The notes: a model not told the origin generated them from the letters alone. Positions 1 to 9,872 are shown, counted from the first letter of the stretch. The stretch: 64,000 nt of DNA from Sphingomonas sp. MA1305 (GCF_016107325.1 NZ_RCVT01000002.1:434001-498000); one strand, 5' to 3'. Program-made: numbers and translations.

Positions 1-689
1 ACGACATGGGCGCGGTGGCGATCATCGCGGTCGCCTATACCGAACAGATCCACGTCGTGGCGCTGGCGATCGCGGCGCTGCTGCTCGCCGGGCTGTACGT
101 GCTCAACCGGCGAAGCGTCATGCGCCTGTGGCCCTATCTGCTGGGCTTTGCCGCACTGTGGCTGGCGATCCTCGTCTCCGGCATCCATGCGACGATCGCC
201 GGCGTCGCCACCGCCGCGCTGATCCCGCTGAAGCCCTCGCCGGGCGCACCCGAGCACCACGACTCGCCGCTGCACCGGCTGGAACACGGCCTCGCGCCTT
301 GGGTCGCCTTCGTGATCGTGCCGCTGTTCGGCTTCGCCAATGCCGGCGTGTCGCTGGCGGGGGTCAGTTTCGCGACGCTCGCCGAACCGCTGGTGCTCGG
401 CATCGCGCTCGGCCTGTTCCTCGGCAAGCAGGCCGGGATCTTCGCCAGCCTGTGGGCCGCCGACCGGCTCGGCATCGCACGCCGGCCGCATGGCGTGTCA
501 TGGCGTCAGCTCTATGGCATGGCGCTGGTCGCCGGGATCGGCTTCACCATGAGCCTGTTCATCGGCGGCCTCGCCTTCGCCGACCCGGCGCTGCTCGACC
601 GGGTCAAGATCGGCGTGCTGGCCGGGTCGCTGCTGTCGGGGATCACGGGGCTGGCGATATTGGCACGGGCAGGTAGGCGCATGGCATGA
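1..689 (+). CDS. nhaA: Na+/H+ antiporter NhaA, C-terminal part (5' truncated by window edge)
   Basis: This is the last roughly 229 residues of the inner-membrane antiporter that exports Na+ in exchange for H+. The first complete codon in frame is Asp (3..5), followed by MGAVAIIA. This matches the family's paired-aspartate transport site (D163/D164 in E. coli numbering), so about the N-terminal 40% lies outside the window. Further family blocks are visible: SGIHATIAGV, and near the end IGFTMSLFIGGLAF. Several hydrophobic helices alternate with short loops, and no break is seen. The stop overlaps the next start by 4 bases (ATGA), so it is probably co-translated with the deacetylase-like gene. 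Confidence 0.93.
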   Translation, partial: DMGAVAIIAVAYTEQIHVVALAIAALLLAGLYVLNRRSVMRLWPYLLGFAALWLAILVSGIHATIAGVATAALIPLKPSPGAPEHHDSPLHRLEHGLAPWVAFVIVPLFGFANAGVSLAGVSFATLAEPLVLGIALGLFLGKQAGIFASLWAADRLGIARRPHGVSWRQLYGMALVAGIGFTMSLFIGGLAFADPALLDRVKIGVLAGSLLSGITGLAILARAGRRMA

Positions 690-1690
690 GAATCTTCTAC
701 CATCCGGACCAGGCGACCCATGCGCCGGTTCACGAATTCCACAATGGCGCGCTGGCCCCGCATGCGGAGGTCGCCGGGCGCATCGCCCATATCCTCGCCG
801 CGGTCGGTCCGACGGAACGGCCGACGGACGCGGGCATGGCGCCGATCCACGCCGTCCATCCGCCCGGCTATTGCGCGATGCTGCAGCAGGTGCCGCAGCT
901 CTGGCGCGAGGCGGGGCGGCCGGGGGAGGCGATCCCCTATGCCTTCCCGGTGGCGCGTCGCCGGCCACTGAAGCTGATGCGGGTCGACGCGCTGCTCGGC
1001 GCGCATGCGATGGATACGGTGACGCCGATCACCGCGGAGGCATGGACCGCATCCTATTGGAGCAGCCAGGCGGCGATCGCGGCGACGCGGACGGTGCTGG
1101 CGGGGGAGGGGAGCGCCTTCGCGCTCTGCCGCCCGCCCGGCCACCATGCCGGCGCGGATTATTGCGGCGGCTATTGCTACCTCAACCATGCCGCGGTCGC
1201 GGCGCAGGCGGCGCGCGACGCGGGCGTGGCGCGCGTCGCGATCCTCGATATCGACTATCACCATGGCAACGGCACGCAGGAAATCTTCTGGGATCGCGGC
1301 GACGTCTTCTACGCCTCGCTGCACGCCGATCCGGCGACGGATTTCCCCTTCTACTGGGGCCATGCCGACGAGACGGGCGAGGGGGCAGGGCAGGGGACGA
1401 CGTTCAACCGGCCGTTGCCGCGCGGCACCGACGGCGACGACTTCCGGCGTGCGCAGGGCGAGGCACTCGCCAGGATCGCGCGCTTCGACCCCGGCCTGCT
1501 GGTCGTCAGCTTCGGTGCTGATACCTGGGAAGGCGATCCGATCTCCGCCTTCCGCGTCGCCACGCCGGATTATCGCCGGATCGCCGCGGACATCGCCGCG
1601 TTCGGCTGGCCGACGGCGATCATCATGGAGGGCGGTTATGCCGTCGACGCGCTCGGCGACAATGTCGCCGGCTTCCTTTCCGGTTTCTGA
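686..1690 (+). CDS. Histone deacetylase family / acetylpolyamine amidohydrolase-like enzyme
   Basis: A 334-residue, single-domain zinc amidohydrolase of the arginase/deacetylase fold. The charge-relay pair is in RPPGHHAG (H153, H154). The zinc site is in DIDYHHGNG (D190, H192) with a third ligand expected at D279 in SFGADTWEGDP. The transition-state tyrosine is in EGGY (Y318). All catalytic residues are present, so it should be active. Bacterial members deacetylate small amines such as acetylpolyamines or acetylated proteins, and I cannot tell the substrate from sequence. It has no signal peptide, so is cytoplasmic. Its ATG overlaps the nhaA stop by 4 bases, and its 3' end overlaps the downstream transporter start. 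Confidence 0.9.
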   Translation: MRIFYHPDQATHAPVHEFHNGALAPHAEVAGRIAHILAAVGPTERPTDAGMAPIHAVHPPGYCAMLQQVPQLWREAGRPGEAIPYAFPVARRRPLKLMRVDALLGAHAMDTVTPITAEAWTASYWSSQAAIAATRTVLAGEGSAFALCRPPGHHAGADYCGGYCYLNHAAVAAQAARDAGVARVAILDIDYHHGNGTQEIFWDRGDVFYASLHADPATDFPFYWGHADETGEGAGQGTTFNRPLPRGTDGDDFRRAQGEALARIARFDPGLLVVSFGADTWEGDPISAFRVATPDYRRIAADIAAFGWPTAIIMEGGYAVDALGDNVAGFLSGF

Positions 1691-2897
1691 CCTCCACCGC
1701 CAGGGCAGCGCGGCCTATCGCCGGCTGACGCTGGCGATGCTGTTCGCCGGCTTTTCGACCTTCTCGTTGCTCTATGCGGTGCAGCCGCTGCTGCCGCTGT
1801 TCGCGCGCGATTTCCGACTGAGTGCAGAGGGGGCGTCGCTCGCCGTGTCGCTGGCGACCGGGCCGCTGGCGATCGGCATATTGGGCGCGGGCATGCTCAG
1901 CGACCGGATCGGGCGACGGCCGATGATGGTGGCGGCGATGTTCGCCGCCGGCGCGCTGACCCTCGCCGCGGCGATCGTGCCGGGCTGGGGCGGGCTGCTG
2001 ACCCTGCGGCTGCTCACCGGCGTCGCGCTTGCCGGCGTGCCCGCGGTGGCGATGGCCTATGTGTCGGAGGAAGTGCACGCCGATTCGGTCGGCGCGGCGA
2101 TGGGCCTGTATATCGCCGGCAGCGCGATCGGCGGCATGGGCGGCCGGCTCGTCGCCAGCCTGGTCGCCGATCGCGCCGGCTGGCATTGGGCGCTCGCCAC
2201 CGTCGGCGTCGCCGGGCTGGTCATGGCGGAGGCGTTCCGCCGCCTCGCCCCCGCGTCGCGCGGCTTCGTTCCCGGCGCGCGCACCGCCGGCGGGCTCGCC
2301 GCCTTGCTCCGCGATCGCGCGCTGCCGGTGCTCTATGGCGAGGCCTTCGTGCTGATGGGCATCTTCGTCACCGTCTACAATTATGCCGGCTTCCGCCTGC
2401 TCGCGCCGCCTTACGGGCTCAGCCAGGCGGCGGTCGGCGCGGTGTTCCTGCTCTACATCCTCGGCTCGGCAAGTTCGGCCTGGTTCGGCGGGCTGGCCGG
2501 ACGGATCGGCCGCCACCGCATCTTCTGGCTGCCCGTGCTGGTGCTGATCGCCGGACTCGGTATCGGTGCGGCGCGGCCGCTCGCGCTGGTGATCGGCGGC
2601 ATCGCCCTGGTCACGATCGGCTTCTTCGGCGCGCATTCGATCGCCAGCGCCTGGGTCGGGCGCCGGGCGCGGACCAATCGTGGCCAGGCGGCGGCGCTGT
2701 ACCTGTTCTTCTATTATCTCGGCTCGAGCGTGCTCGGCTCCGCCGGCGGCATCGCCTGGAGCCGCGGCAGCTGGCCGAGCGTCACTCTCTTCTGCGCCGC
2801 GCTGGCGGCGCTGGCGCTGGCCGGCGCCGCCTGGCTTGCCCGCGTCCCGCCGCTGCCCGATCCGGAGCTCACCCCGGTGACGGCGGCCGAGGCCTGA
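1662..2897 (+). CDS. MFS transporter (YnfM/arabinose-efflux-like)
   Basis: A 411-residue major facilitator superfamily permease with about 12 hydrophobic segments. The MFS signature between helices 2 and 3 reads GMLSDRIGRRPMM, and a second copy-like motif, GLAGRIGRHRIFW, lies between helices 8 and 9. N-terminal YAVQPLLPLFARDF is typical of the YnfM/CynX-like group, usually drug or metabolite exporters; the substrate is unknown. I chose ATG 1662 because the hydrophobic core starts about 17 residues later. An in-frame ATG at 1638 is the alternative. The 5' end overlaps the deacetylase-like gene by 29 bases in another frame, which suggests translational coupling. Convergent with purH. Confidence 0.88.
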   Translation: MSPASFPVSDLHRQGSAAYRRLTLAMLFAGFSTFSLLYAVQPLLPLFARDFRLSAEGASLAVSLATGPLAIGILGAGMLSDRIGRRPMMVAAMFAAGALTLAAAIVPGWGGLLTLRLLTGVALAGVPAVAMAYVSEEVHADSVGAAMGLYIAGSAIGGMGGRLVASLVADRAGWHWALATVGVAGLVMAEAFRRLAPASRGFVPGARTAGGLAALLRDRALPVLYGEAFVLMGIFVTVYNYAGFRLLAPPYGLSQAAVGAVFLLYILGSASSAWFGGLAGRIGRHRIFWLPVLVLIAGLGIGAARPLALVIGGIALVTIGFFGAHSIASAWVGRRARTNRGQAAALYLFFYYLGSSVLGSAGGIAWSRGSWPSVTLFCAALAALALAGAAWLARVPPLPDPELTPVTAAEA

Positions 2898-2925
2898 GCC
2901 CGTGCCGCCAGCGGGGCGCTCCCGA

Positions 2926-4488
2926 TCAGTGGCGGAAGTGACGCATGCCGGTGAAGACCATCGCCAGACCGGCGGCGTCCGCCGCGGCGATCACCTCCTC
3001 GTCGCGGATCGATCCGCCCGGCTGGATCACCGCCGTCGCCCCCGCCTCGACCGCGGCGAGCAGCCCGTCGGCGAAGGGGAAGAAGGCGTCCGACGCCACC
3101 GCCGAACCGATCGTCCGAGGGCTCGTCCAGCCGGCCTTGTCGGCGGCGTCCTTTGCCTTCCACGCCGCGATCCGCGCCGATTCGAGCCGGTTCATCTGGC
3201 CCGCGCCGACGCCGGCGGTCGCGCCGTCCTTGGCATAGACGATCGCATTCGACTTGACGTGCTTGGCCACCGTCCAGGCGAAGCGGCAATCGGCGAGTTC
3301 CTGCGCGGTCGGCTGGCGCTTGGTGACGACCTTGAGATCGCCCGGCACGCCCGCGTCGCGATCCTGCACCAGCCAGCCGCCGGCGATCGCCTTGGCGAAC
3401 AGCCCGGCGCGATGCGGATCGGGCAACTCGCCGGTGAGCAGCAGGCGGAGGTTCTTCTTGGCCGCGAAGGCGGCGAGCGCCTCCTCGTCGGCATCGGGGG
3501 CGACGACGACTTCGGTGAAGATGCCGGCGATCGCCCGCGCGGTCGCGCCGTCGAGCGGGCGGTTGACCGCGATGATGCCGCCGAACGCCGACACGGTATC
3601 GCAGGCGAAGGCCTCCGCATAGGCGGCTTCCAGGGTGTCGGCGGTGGCGACGCCACAGGGATTGGCGTGCTTGACGATGACGCAGGTCGGCGCGGCGTCG
3701 CGGAATTCGGCGACCAGTTCGAGCGCGGCGTCGGCGTCGTTGAGGTTGTTGTAAGAAAGCTCCTTGCCCTGCACCTGCCGCGCCTGGCCGATGCCGCGCA
3801 CGCCGTCATTGGCGGTGTAGAAGGCGGCGGACTGGTGTGGGTTCTCGCCGTAGCGCAGGGCGGCGGCACGCGTCAGCGTCAGCGGCAGCACCCGCGGGAA
3901 GACCTCGCCCTGGTCGACCGTGCCGAACCAGCGCGCGATCGCGCCGTCATAGGCGGCGGTGGCGGCGAAGGCCTTGGCGGCGAAGCCACGGCGCTGGTCG
4001 AGCGTCGTCTCGCCGCTGGCGAGGCTCGCGTAATCGGCGGGATCGGTGACGATCGCGACATAGGCGTGGTTCTTGGCGGCGGAGCGGACCATCGACGGAC
4101 CGCCGATGTCGATATTCTCGATCACCGTATCGCGATCGGCGCCGCGCGCGACAGTCGCCTCGAACGGATAGAGGTTGACGACGACGAGGTCGATCGCGCC
4201 GATGCCGTGCTCCTGCATCGCCGCGGCATGGTCAGCATCGTCGCGCACCGCGAGCAGCCCGCCGTGCACCATCGGGTGCAGCGTCTTGACGCGGCCGTCC
4301 ATCATCTCGGGAAAGCCGGTGAGGTCGCTGACGTCGCGAACGGTCAGCCCCGCCTCGCGCAAGGCCTTGGCGGTGCCGCCGGTCGAGACGAGTTCGACGC
4401 CCTTCGCGGCGAGATCGCGCGCAAGATCGACGACGCCGGTCTTGTCGGAGACGGACAACAGGGCACGGCGGATGGGAATCGTCGTCAT
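2926..4488 (-). CDS. purH: Bifunctional purine biosynthesis protein PurH (AICAR transformylase / IMP cyclohydrolase)
   Basis: This 520-residue enzyme catalyses the last two steps of de novo IMP synthesis in the cytoplasm: formylation of AICAR with 10-formyl-THF, then ring closure. The N-terminal MGS-like cyclohydrolase domain (about 1-145) starts [12 protein letters not shown] and contains [13 protein letters not shown] and [12 protein letters not shown]. The transformylase domain follows, with the catalytic KHANPCG motif (about residue 268) and, near the end, [15 protein letters not shown]. Length is normal for the family. It is convergent with the MFS gene (28-base gap), and its 5' side faces a palindromic repeat. 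folD at 57.8 kb supplies one-carbon units to this reaction. Confidence 0.98.
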   Translation of the reverse strand: MTTIPIRRALLSVSDKTGVVDLARDLAAKGVELVSTGGTAKALREAGLTVRDVSDLTGFPEMMDGRVKTLHPMVHGGLLAVRDDADHAAAMQEHGIGAIDLVVVNLYPFEATVARGADRDTVIENIDIGGPSMVRSAAKNHAYVAIVTDPADYASLASGETTLDQRRGFAAKAFAATAAYDGAIARWFGTVDQGEVFPRVLPLTLTRAAALRYGENPHQSAAFYTANDGVRGIGQARQVQGKELSYNNLNDADAALELVAEFRDAAPTCVIVKHANPCGVATADTLEAAYAEAFACDTVSAFGGIIAVNRPLDGATARAIAGIFTEVVVAPDADEEALAAFAAKKNLRLLLTGELPDPHRAGLFAKAIAGGWLVQDRDAGVPGDLKVVTKRQPTAQELADCRFAWTVAKHVKSNAIVYAKDGATAGVGAGQMNRLESARIAAWKAKDAADKAGWTSPRTIGSAVASDAFFPFADGLLAAVEAGATAVIQPGGSIRDEEVIAAADAAGLAMVFTGMRHFRH

Positions 4489-4587
4489 GGGGGTCCTTCG
4501 GGAAGGGTAATCGCGCGCGCGTTCCCTAGCGGCGGATGGCGTGCGGGAACAGGTCCGAGTTGCGAAGGCGGTCCCTCATCACACTAC

Positions 4588-4683
4588 CGTCATCCCCGCG
4601 CAGGCGGGGATCCAGACTGGCTGGCCTCACGGCTCGATCCGCAGCGTCAATGTATCTGGATCCCCGCCTGCGCGGGGATGACG
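4588..4683. repeat. REP-like paired palindromic repeat, family A, copy 1
   Basis: Two 29-base arms (4588..4616 and 4655..4683) are near-perfect reverse complements separated by 38 bases. Each arm also contains its own small dyad, CCCCGCGCAGGCGGGG. The unit begins CGTCATCCCC and its mirror ends GGGGATGACG. It lies in the gap between the purH start and the end of the heparinase-like gene. It is the same family as 9616..9711. Confidence 0.85.
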
Positions 4684-4697
4684 TCATGCTGCTTGAA

Positions 4698-6434
4698 TCA
4701 GATCGCGCGCTTCAGCGCCCAGCTGACATTGGCACCGCCGGCCGGCGCCTCGCCGGTGACGACCAGTTGCTGCGTCGCGACCGGGCGACCCTCGCCGTCG
4801 ATCCACAGCGACTCTTCGATCGCCAGCGCGCCGCCGCGGCAGCGGAACTGCCACAGCGCGCCGCCCGGCAGGCGGAGGATCGCCGCCAGCCCGTCTGCGG
4901 TCGCCGACGCCTCGACCCCGACGCCGAGGTGGAAGCGGATCGCGAAGCCGGTGCTGCCGCTGCGCCGCTTGCGACCCTGCGGCAGCAGCGCATCCTCGCC
5001 GCGCAGCTCGCGCCCGTCGCCGGTCAGCATCAGCTGGCGCCGGTGGACGAAGCCCCAGCGGCGGACATAGCCGTCGTGGCTCGCCTCGATCCGGCTCGCG
5101 GCGTCGGATTCCTGCCGGCTCAGCTCGACCTCGACGACGCCGCGGCCCACCGTGCCGTCGGGATGGATCGCGGTGGAGTTGGAATCGCCGACGGTCAGCG
5201 TCGAATGCGCCGCGGTGGTGCGCAACCCTTCGGCGAGGCTCTGTGGCAAGGCGGCCAGCGCGGCGCGCGCGCCACCGCAATTGACGACGATCCGCGCCGG
5301 CCCGTCGGAGAATTCGAAGGCGAGGGTGGAGGCACAGCCGCCCTCGACCAGCTTGGCCACCGGCGGCGGCGCGGCATCGACGATCAGCACCGCCGTCCCC
5401 GCCGCCAACCGCTGATAGCCCCAGTCGCGCGCCTGGCGCAGCGGACGGGTACGCACGCCGCTCGCCTCGATCACCGCGGCGATCTGATCGGCCATACCAG
5501 GGCCGCTGCCCTGCCAGCTCGAACAGGCGCGATCGGGGTGCATGACGCCGAGCAGCGCCGCGACCATCCGCCCCAGCGCCTCCTGCGCCGGCGCGAACAG
5601 TTCCTCGCGCCGCGCCGCATAGACTTCGCGCAGCATGGTGATCAGCTGGATCGTGTCGAGCAGCATCGCCGGGCTGCGCGAAACCGAGCCGCCATCGTCG
5701 GTCAGACCGGTCTGCAACGCGCGCGCCAGTCCCGCCTCGCCGAAGTCCTTGCGCGGCTCGCCGCCGGGGATCAGCAGCCCCGCCGTGACCACCCCACACC
5801 AGGCGGCGATGCGCGGCGCGCCGGGTGCGGCCTTGTCCGCCCCGCGATCGAGATGCCGGCTGCCGCGGGCCAGCGTGTTGAGCACGCTCGACCGGTAGAC
5901 CAGATCGGTCGACGACAGGATCAGCGGCGCATGCGCGGTCCACGCCAGGATGCGCCGCCCCCACAGGTCCGGCCGCCAGGCGAGCGCATCGACCTTGTCG
6001 GCATAGTCGGCCAGCCAGCGCGCCATCAGATATTCGGCGATCGGGGCGCCCTGCGCCCGCGTCGCCACCGTCGACAGGTCGCGCAGCCAGCCGAAGCCAT
6101 GGACGTGGTCGGCGAACGGCCGTGTCCAGTCGCGGCTGCGGAAATCGAGCCCTTCGATCGGATGCGCTTCGCCGCGAAAGGCGATCTCGCCGCGCAGCAG
6201 CGCCTGGCCGCGCCGGGCGTCACCGATCAGCGGGTCGTCGGGCACCGCGATCAGCTTGAGCGGATAGCGCCCCTTCAACCGCATGCTATGGATCGGCGTC
6301 CGCCAGGTCAGGCGGTGGAACCGTTCGCTCAGCCGCTCCGCCAGGCTCAGCCCGCGGTCGCCGCCGACGCGCATCAGCCGCCGGCCTTCCTCGATACCAT
6401 CCGGGGCGAGATTGGGCGGCAGGTCGTCGATCAT
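4698..6434 (-). CDS. Heparinase II/III-like family protein
   Basis: A 578-residue protein of the alginate-lyase/heparinase II/III superfamily: an N-terminal alpha-helical toroid (about 1-330) followed by a beta-sandwich C-terminal half. The latter contains [16 protein letters not shown] and a section on [11 protein letters not shown]. Such alphaproteobacterial proteins are annotated as heparinase-like, but the true polysaccharide substrate is unknown and it may act on an endogenous polymer. I see no clear signal peptide at the chosen start. ATG 6434 was chosen because it overlaps the rpe stop by 4 bases (ATGA), indicating co-translation with rpe. The upstream extension of the frame lies inside rpe and is not protein-like. 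Confidence 0.85.
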   Translation of the reverse strand: MIDDLPPNLAPDGIEEGRRLMRVGGDRGLSLAERLSERFHRLTWRTPIHSMRLKGRYPLKLIAVPDDPLIGDARRGQALLRGEIAFRGEAHPIEGLDFRSRDWTRPFADHVHGFGWLRDLSTVATRAQGAPIAEYLMARWLADYADKVDALAWRPDLWGRRILAWTAHAPLILSSTDLVYRSSVLNTLARGSRHLDRGADKAAPGAPRIAAWCGVVTAGLLIPGGEPRKDFGEAGLARALQTGLTDDGGSVSRSPAMLLDTIQLITMLREVYAARREELFAPAQEALGRMVAALLGVMHPDRACSSWQGSGPGMADQIAAVIEASGVRTRPLRQARDWGYQRLAAGTAVLIVDAAPPPVAKLVEGGCASTLAFEFSDGPARIVVNCGGARAALAALPQSLAEGLRTTAAHSTLTVGDSNSTAIHPDGTVGRGVVEVELSRQESDAASRIEASHDGYVRRWGFVHRRQLMLTGDGRELRGEDALLPQGRKRRSGSTGFAIRFHLGVGVEASATADGLAAILRLPGGALWQFRCRGGALAIEESLWIDGEGRPVATQQLVVTGEAPAGGANVSWALKRAI

Positions 6435-7087
6435 CCCCGCAGGGCCGCGATATTGGCGGCATAAGCGTCGGGGCCGCCACGGAACACCGCGGTGCCCGCG
6501 ACCAGCGCGTCGGCCCCCGCCTCGACGCACCGGCGCGCATGGCCGGCGTCGACGCCGCCGTCGACCTCCAGGTCGATGGCGCGGCCGGTGGCGTCGATCA
6601 TCTTGCGGATCGCGGCGATCTTCTTGAGCTGGCTGTCGATGAAGCTCTGCCCGCCGAAGCCGGGATTGACGCTCATCACCAGCACGAGGTCGACCATGTC
6701 GATCAGATAGTCGAGCATCTTGGCCGGGGTTGCCGGGTTCAACACGACGCCGGCGCGCTTGCCCAGCGACTTGATGTGCTGGACGCTGCGGTGGACGTGC
6801 GGCCCCGCCTCCGGATGGACGGTCAGCGTGTCGGCGCCCGCTTCGGCAAAGGCGTCGAGATAGGTGTCGACCGGCGAGATCATCAGATGGACGTCGAACG
6901 GCTTGTCGGTATGCGGGCGCAGCGCCTTCACCACCGCCGGACCGATCGTGATGTTGGGGACGAAATGCCCGTCCATGACGTCGATATGGATCCAGTCGGC
7001 CCCCGCCGCATCGATCGCACGGACCTCCTCCCCCAATTTGGCGAAGTCGGCGGAAAGGATCGATGGGGCGATGCGAACCGGCTGCAT
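6431..7087 (-). CDS. rpe: Ribulose-phosphate 3-epimerase
   Basis: A 218-residue TIM-barrel enzyme interconverting ribulose 5-phosphate and xylulose 5-phosphate in the pentose phosphate pathway. Visible motifs are [10 protein letters not shown] at the N-terminus, [12 protein letters not shown] with metal-binding His and Asp, [11 protein letters not shown] around the phosphate site, and VDGGV with the second catalytic Asp. Length is normal. It is followed directly (4-base overlap) by the heparinase-like gene and preceded by a 66-base gap after the rRNA methyltransferase, so the three - strand genes probably form one transcription unit. Confidence 0.97.
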   Translation of the reverse strand: MQPVRIAPSILSADFAKLGEEVRAIDAAGADWIHIDVMDGHFVPNITIGPAVVKALRPHTDKPFDVHLMISPVDTYLDAFAEAGADTLTVHPEAGPHVHRSVQHIKSLGKRAGVVLNPATPAKMLDYLIDMVDLVLVMSVNPGFGGQSFIDSQLKKIAAIRKMIDATGRAIDLEVDGGVDAGHARRCVEAGADALVAGTAVFRGGPDAYAANIAALRG

Positions 7088-7153
7088 GGGTGTTCTCTAA
7101 TCGTCGGGGTGGCGATTACAACCGTTACTCCCCTAGCGCGGGCGGGCGGGCAA

Positions 7154-8458
7154 TCAGATCCGCCGCAACCGCGCGATGAAGAATCCGTCGCAGCCGCCCC
7201 GGTCGGCCAGCATCCCCGGCAGGGTGCGGACATAGCCGCCTTCCGCCACCGGCACGCCGTCGGGCAGCGAAGACGCCTCAGGTGGGTCGATCGCATAATC
7301 CGGCCGCTTGGCGAGGAAGGCGGCAAGCTGGTCCTCGCCCTCCGCGCGTTCCAGGCTGCACGTCGCATAGACGAGATGGCCGCCCGGCTTCACCCAATCC
7401 GCCGCACGCGCGAAGATGCGCGTCTGCAATTGCGCCATCTCCGCGATCACCCGGTCATGGGCGCGATACAGTACGTCGGGATGGCGGCGGAAGATGCCGG
7501 TCGCGCTGCACGGCGCGTCGATCAGCACGGCGTCGACCGGCGCCTCCGGCGCCCAGAGCAGCACATCGCCGGCGATCACCTCCGCCTTCAGCCGGGTGCG
7601 GAAGAGGTTCTCGCGCAGCCGCTTGATCCGTGCCGGCGAGACGTCGACCGCCGCGACCTGCATCCCGGCGGCGGCGAGCTGCAACGTCTTGCCGCCGGGA
7701 GCGGCGCAGAGATCGACGGCCCGTGCCCCCCCGCGCGCGGCGAGCAGCCGGGCGGGCAGCGACGCGGCGATGTCCTGCACCCACCAGCGCCCCTCGGCAT
7801 AGCCGGGGAGATCGGCGACCGGCGCGGGATCGATCAGCCGGACATGGCCGGGCATCAGGCTGACGCCGCCGAGCGTCTCCGCCCAATGCGCCGTCTCCGC
7901 CGGATCGGCGAGCGTCAGGTCGAGCGGCGGCGGCGCGGCGATCGCCGCCTCCGCACCCTCGACCATCGCGTCGCCCCAGGCCTGCTGCCAGCGCGCCTCG
8001 ACCGGGGAGGGCAACGCCGGCCGCTCGGGCAGCAACACGCCCGAACGCATGATCGCCCCGAACACGCCATGGACCAATTTGCGCGGGCCGCCGTCGACCA
8101 GCGGCAGCGCCGTGGCGATCGCGGCATGCTGCGGCGTGCCGAGCACCAGCGCTTGGACCAGCGCGATACGCAGCGCCATCCGCGCCTTGGCATCGTCGGG
8201 CAGCGGACGTTCGGTGACGCTGTCGATCAGCGCGTCGAGATCGGGCAGCCGCCGCAGCACCTCCGCCGCGATGGCATGGGCAAGGCCGCGATCGGGTCCG
8301 TAGACGTGCCGCGTCGCGCTGACCAAGGCCGATTCCAGCGGCTCGCCGCGGCGGAGCACCGCATCGAGCAGCCGCAGCGCGGCGCGTCGGGTCGCGGTGC
8401 CGAGCGGTTCGGCGGTCTTGCCGTGGGTCGGGGCCTTGGGAGATGCGGGTCGCGCCAA
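7154..8458 (-). CDS. RsmB-like 16S rRNA (cytosine-C5) methyltransferase
   Basis: A 434-residue RsmB/NOL1/NOP2/Sun-family enzyme. An N-terminal NusB-like helical RNA-binding domain (about 20-150) precedes the SAM-dependent methyltransferase domain. The SAM loop is VDLCAAPGGKTLQLA. The two cysteines used for m5C chemistry sit in DAPCSATG and YATCSLERAEGE. RsmB methylates C967 of 16S rRNA in E. coli; the exact target here is inferred from domain order. The start ATG at 8458 is supported by the conserved start of the NusB-like domain at about residue 22. It is the first gene of the block leading to rpe and is divergent from the DUF1674 gene. Confidence 0.92.
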   Translation of the reverse strand: MARPASPKAPTHGKTAEPLGTATRRAALRLLDAVLRRGEPLESALVSATRHVYGPDRGLAHAIAAEVLRRLPDLDALIDSVTERPLPDDAKARMALRIALVQALVLGTPQHAAIATALPLVDGGPRKLVHGVFGAIMRSGVLLPERPALPSPVEARWQQAWGDAMVEGAEAAIAAPPPLDLTLADPAETAHWAETLGGVSLMPGHVRLIDPAPVADLPGYAEGRWWVQDIAASLPARLLAARGGARAVDLCAAPGGKTLQLAAAGMQVAAVDVSPARIKRLRENLFRTRLKAEVIAGDVLLWAPEAPVDAVLIDAPCSATGIFRRHPDVLYRAHDRVIAEMAQLQTRIFARAADWVKPGGHLVYATCSLERAEGEDQLAAFLAKRPDYAIDPPEASSLPDGVPVAEGGYVRTLPGMLADRGGCDGFFIARLRRI

Positions 8459-8517
8459 ACTTGCGTTCCTGATCGAAATACCGATGTAAGGCTCTGCCCT
8501 TAGACCGGAGACGCCCG

Positions 8518-8679
8518 ATGGGCCAACGCCCCGCGCATGTGAAGCCGCCCGCCTATCTGTCGAAAAGCCCGCCGCTCCCCAAGCCGGAAGCGTCGAAGCG
8601 GCCGGAGAGCGATCCGCTGGGGCAGGACCCGACGCGCTACGGCGATTGGGAGCTCAAGGGCATCGCCATCGATTTTTGA
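8518..8679 (+). CDS. DUF1674 small protein, SdhAF4-like succinate dehydrogenase assembly factor
   Basis: A 53-residue protein rich in Pro and Lys at the N-terminus, ending in the conserved block PLGQDPTRYGDWELKGIAID. That C-terminal motif (D-P-T-R-Y-G-D-W-E-x-K-G-x-x-x-D-F) defines DUF1674, the family of mitochondrial SDHAF4. SDHAF4 binds FAD-loaded SdhA and protects it during complex II assembly; this role in the present organism is inferred. It is easy to miss because of its length. No in-frame start lies upstream before a stop. It sits alone on + between two - strand genes, divergent from the RsmB-like gene by 59 bases. Sdh genes are not in this window. Confidence 0.85.
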   Translation: MGQRPAHVKPPAYLSKSPPLPKPEASKRPESDPLGQDPTRYGDWELKGIAIDF

Positions 8680-8752
8680 GGCGCTCCGCGCTGCGGGGGG
8701 CGGACCCTGTCCGCCAGCGCTCCGTGCGGCTGCCGGCCGTGCCGAAAGACGT

Positions 8753-9574
8753 TCAGGCCGGTTTTGCCGATCGTCGCTCGTTCGCCAGTGCGATGATCGC
8801 CGCCGCCGTCTCCTCGATCGAACGACGGGTCACGTCGATCACCGGCCAGCCGTTGTTGGCGAACAGCCGGCGCGCATAGGCGATCTCGCGCGTCACCGCC
8901 TGTTCCTCGACATATGGTGTGTCGGGCTGCTGGTTGAGCGACAGCAGCCGGTTGCGGCGGATCTGGATGAGCCGGTCGGCGCTGGTCGTCAGCCCGACCA
9001 CCAGCGGCCGCTGCAACGCGAACAGCAGCGGCGGCGGCGGGCTTTCGACGACGATCGGAATATTGGCGGTCTTCCAGCCGCGGTTGGCGAGATAGATCGA
9101 CGTCGGCGTCTTCGACGATCGCGATACGCCGGCGAGGACGATGTCCGCCTCTTCCCAATCCTCGTGCGCGATGCCGTCGTCGTGCGCGATCGTCCATTGG
9201 ATCGCATCGACGCGCGCGAAATAGGCGGCGTCGAGCGCGTGCTGGCGACCGGGCCGTGCCTTGGCCTGCTGGCCGAGCAGCCCGGACAAGGCATCATTGA
9301 CCGGATCGAGCGGCGCCACCGCCGGCAGGCCGAGCGCCAGGCAACGCTGCTCCAGGTTGCGGCGCGTCATCGGGTTGACCAACGTGTAGATGACCAGCCC
9401 GGGGTTCTGGGCGATCTCCTGCAGGATGCGCTCGAGATGCGCCTCGGTCCGCACCATCGGCCAGAAATGCCGCACGGTCTCGACGTCGTCATATTGGGCG
9501 AGCGCGGCCTTGGCGATGTTCTCCAGCGTCTCGCCGGTGGAGTCCGACAGCAGGTGGAGGTGGAGGCGCATCAT
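8753..9574 (-). CDS. Pyruvate,phosphate dikinase / PEP synthase regulatory protein (DUF299 family)
   Basis: A 273-residue bifunctional ADP-dependent kinase / Pi-dependent pyrophosphorylase that switches PPDK (or PEP synthase) off and on by phosphorylating a threonine near its catalytic His. The N-terminus LHLLSDSTGETL and the P-loop-like motif GVSRSSKTPTSIYLANRG (about residue 150) are diagnostic. ATG 9574 was chosen because the conserved sequence begins immediately. ATG 9571 is equally possible, and further upstream the frame runs into a palindromic repeat. I take this family to be the one called RP001 beside the replication origin in Rickettsia and Caulobacter. Here it likewise borders the presumed oriC. 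Confidence 0.93.
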   Translation of the reverse strand: MMRLHLHLLSDSTGETLENIAKAALAQYDDVETVRHFWPMVRTEAHLERILQEIAQNPGLVIYTLVNPMTRRNLEQRCLALGLPAVAPLDPVNDALSGLLGQQAKARPGRQHALDAAYFARVDAIQWTIAHDDGIAHEDWEEADIVLAGVSRSSKTPTSIYLANRGWKTANIPIVVESPPPPLLFALQRPLVVGLTTSADRLIQIRRNRLLSLNQQPDTPYVEEQAVTREIAYARRLFANNGWPVIDVTRRSIEETAAAIIALANERRSAKPA

Positions 9575-9615
9575 CGGTGCAGTGCCTCGAAAGGTGGGCA
9601 GCGCTCCGCCACCTT

Positions 9616-9711
9616 CGTCATTCCCGCGCAGGCGGGGATCCAGACGCGCGGCCGTCGCGCTTCTTTCCCGACCGTCAGCGTGTCTGGATTCCCGCCTGCG
9701 CGGGAATGACG
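9616..9711. repeat. REP-like paired palindromic repeat, family A, copy 2
   Basis: Arms 9616..9645 and 9682..9711 are inverted copies separated by 36 bases, starting CGTCATTCCCGCGCAGG and ending CCTGCGCGGGAATGACG. It is almost identical to 4588..4683, differing mainly in the first C/T positions of the CCCC run. It lies just upstream of the PPDK regulatory gene and just left of the presumed oriC. The right arm contains a GATTC (GANTC) site. Confidence 0.85.
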
Positions 9712-9863
9712 GGCGATAGGATGGCGATGCCGATCGCCGGACCGGCACCGATCTGTGGACAACATGGGGAGAACGGATAGGGCAACTCGCCGACCCCGCC
9801 AAGCGCCGCTCGCCCCGTGGACAACGCGCATTCCATCCACACCCGCATCCACAAGGCATGGAA

Positions 9864-9872
9864 TTATCCACA
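9864..9872 (+). promoter_or_regulatory. Perfect DnaA box (TTATCCACA)
   Basis: An exact match to the consensus 9-mer bound by DnaA, flanked on both sides by degenerate boxes within 35 bases. Together they form a cluster around 9816..9884 in mixed orientations. Confidence 0.85.

Noticed and set aside
2902..5070. Very long open frame on + across purH and the heparinase-like gene
   Set aside because: It is antisense to two genes with clear conserved motifs. Its translation is Arg/Asp/Gly-rich and low in hydrophobic structure, as expected of a GC-rich shadow frame.
6539..8503. Long + frame opposite rpe and the RsmB-like gene
   Set aside because: Same reason: the opposite strand carries recognisable catalytic motifs, and this frame has none.
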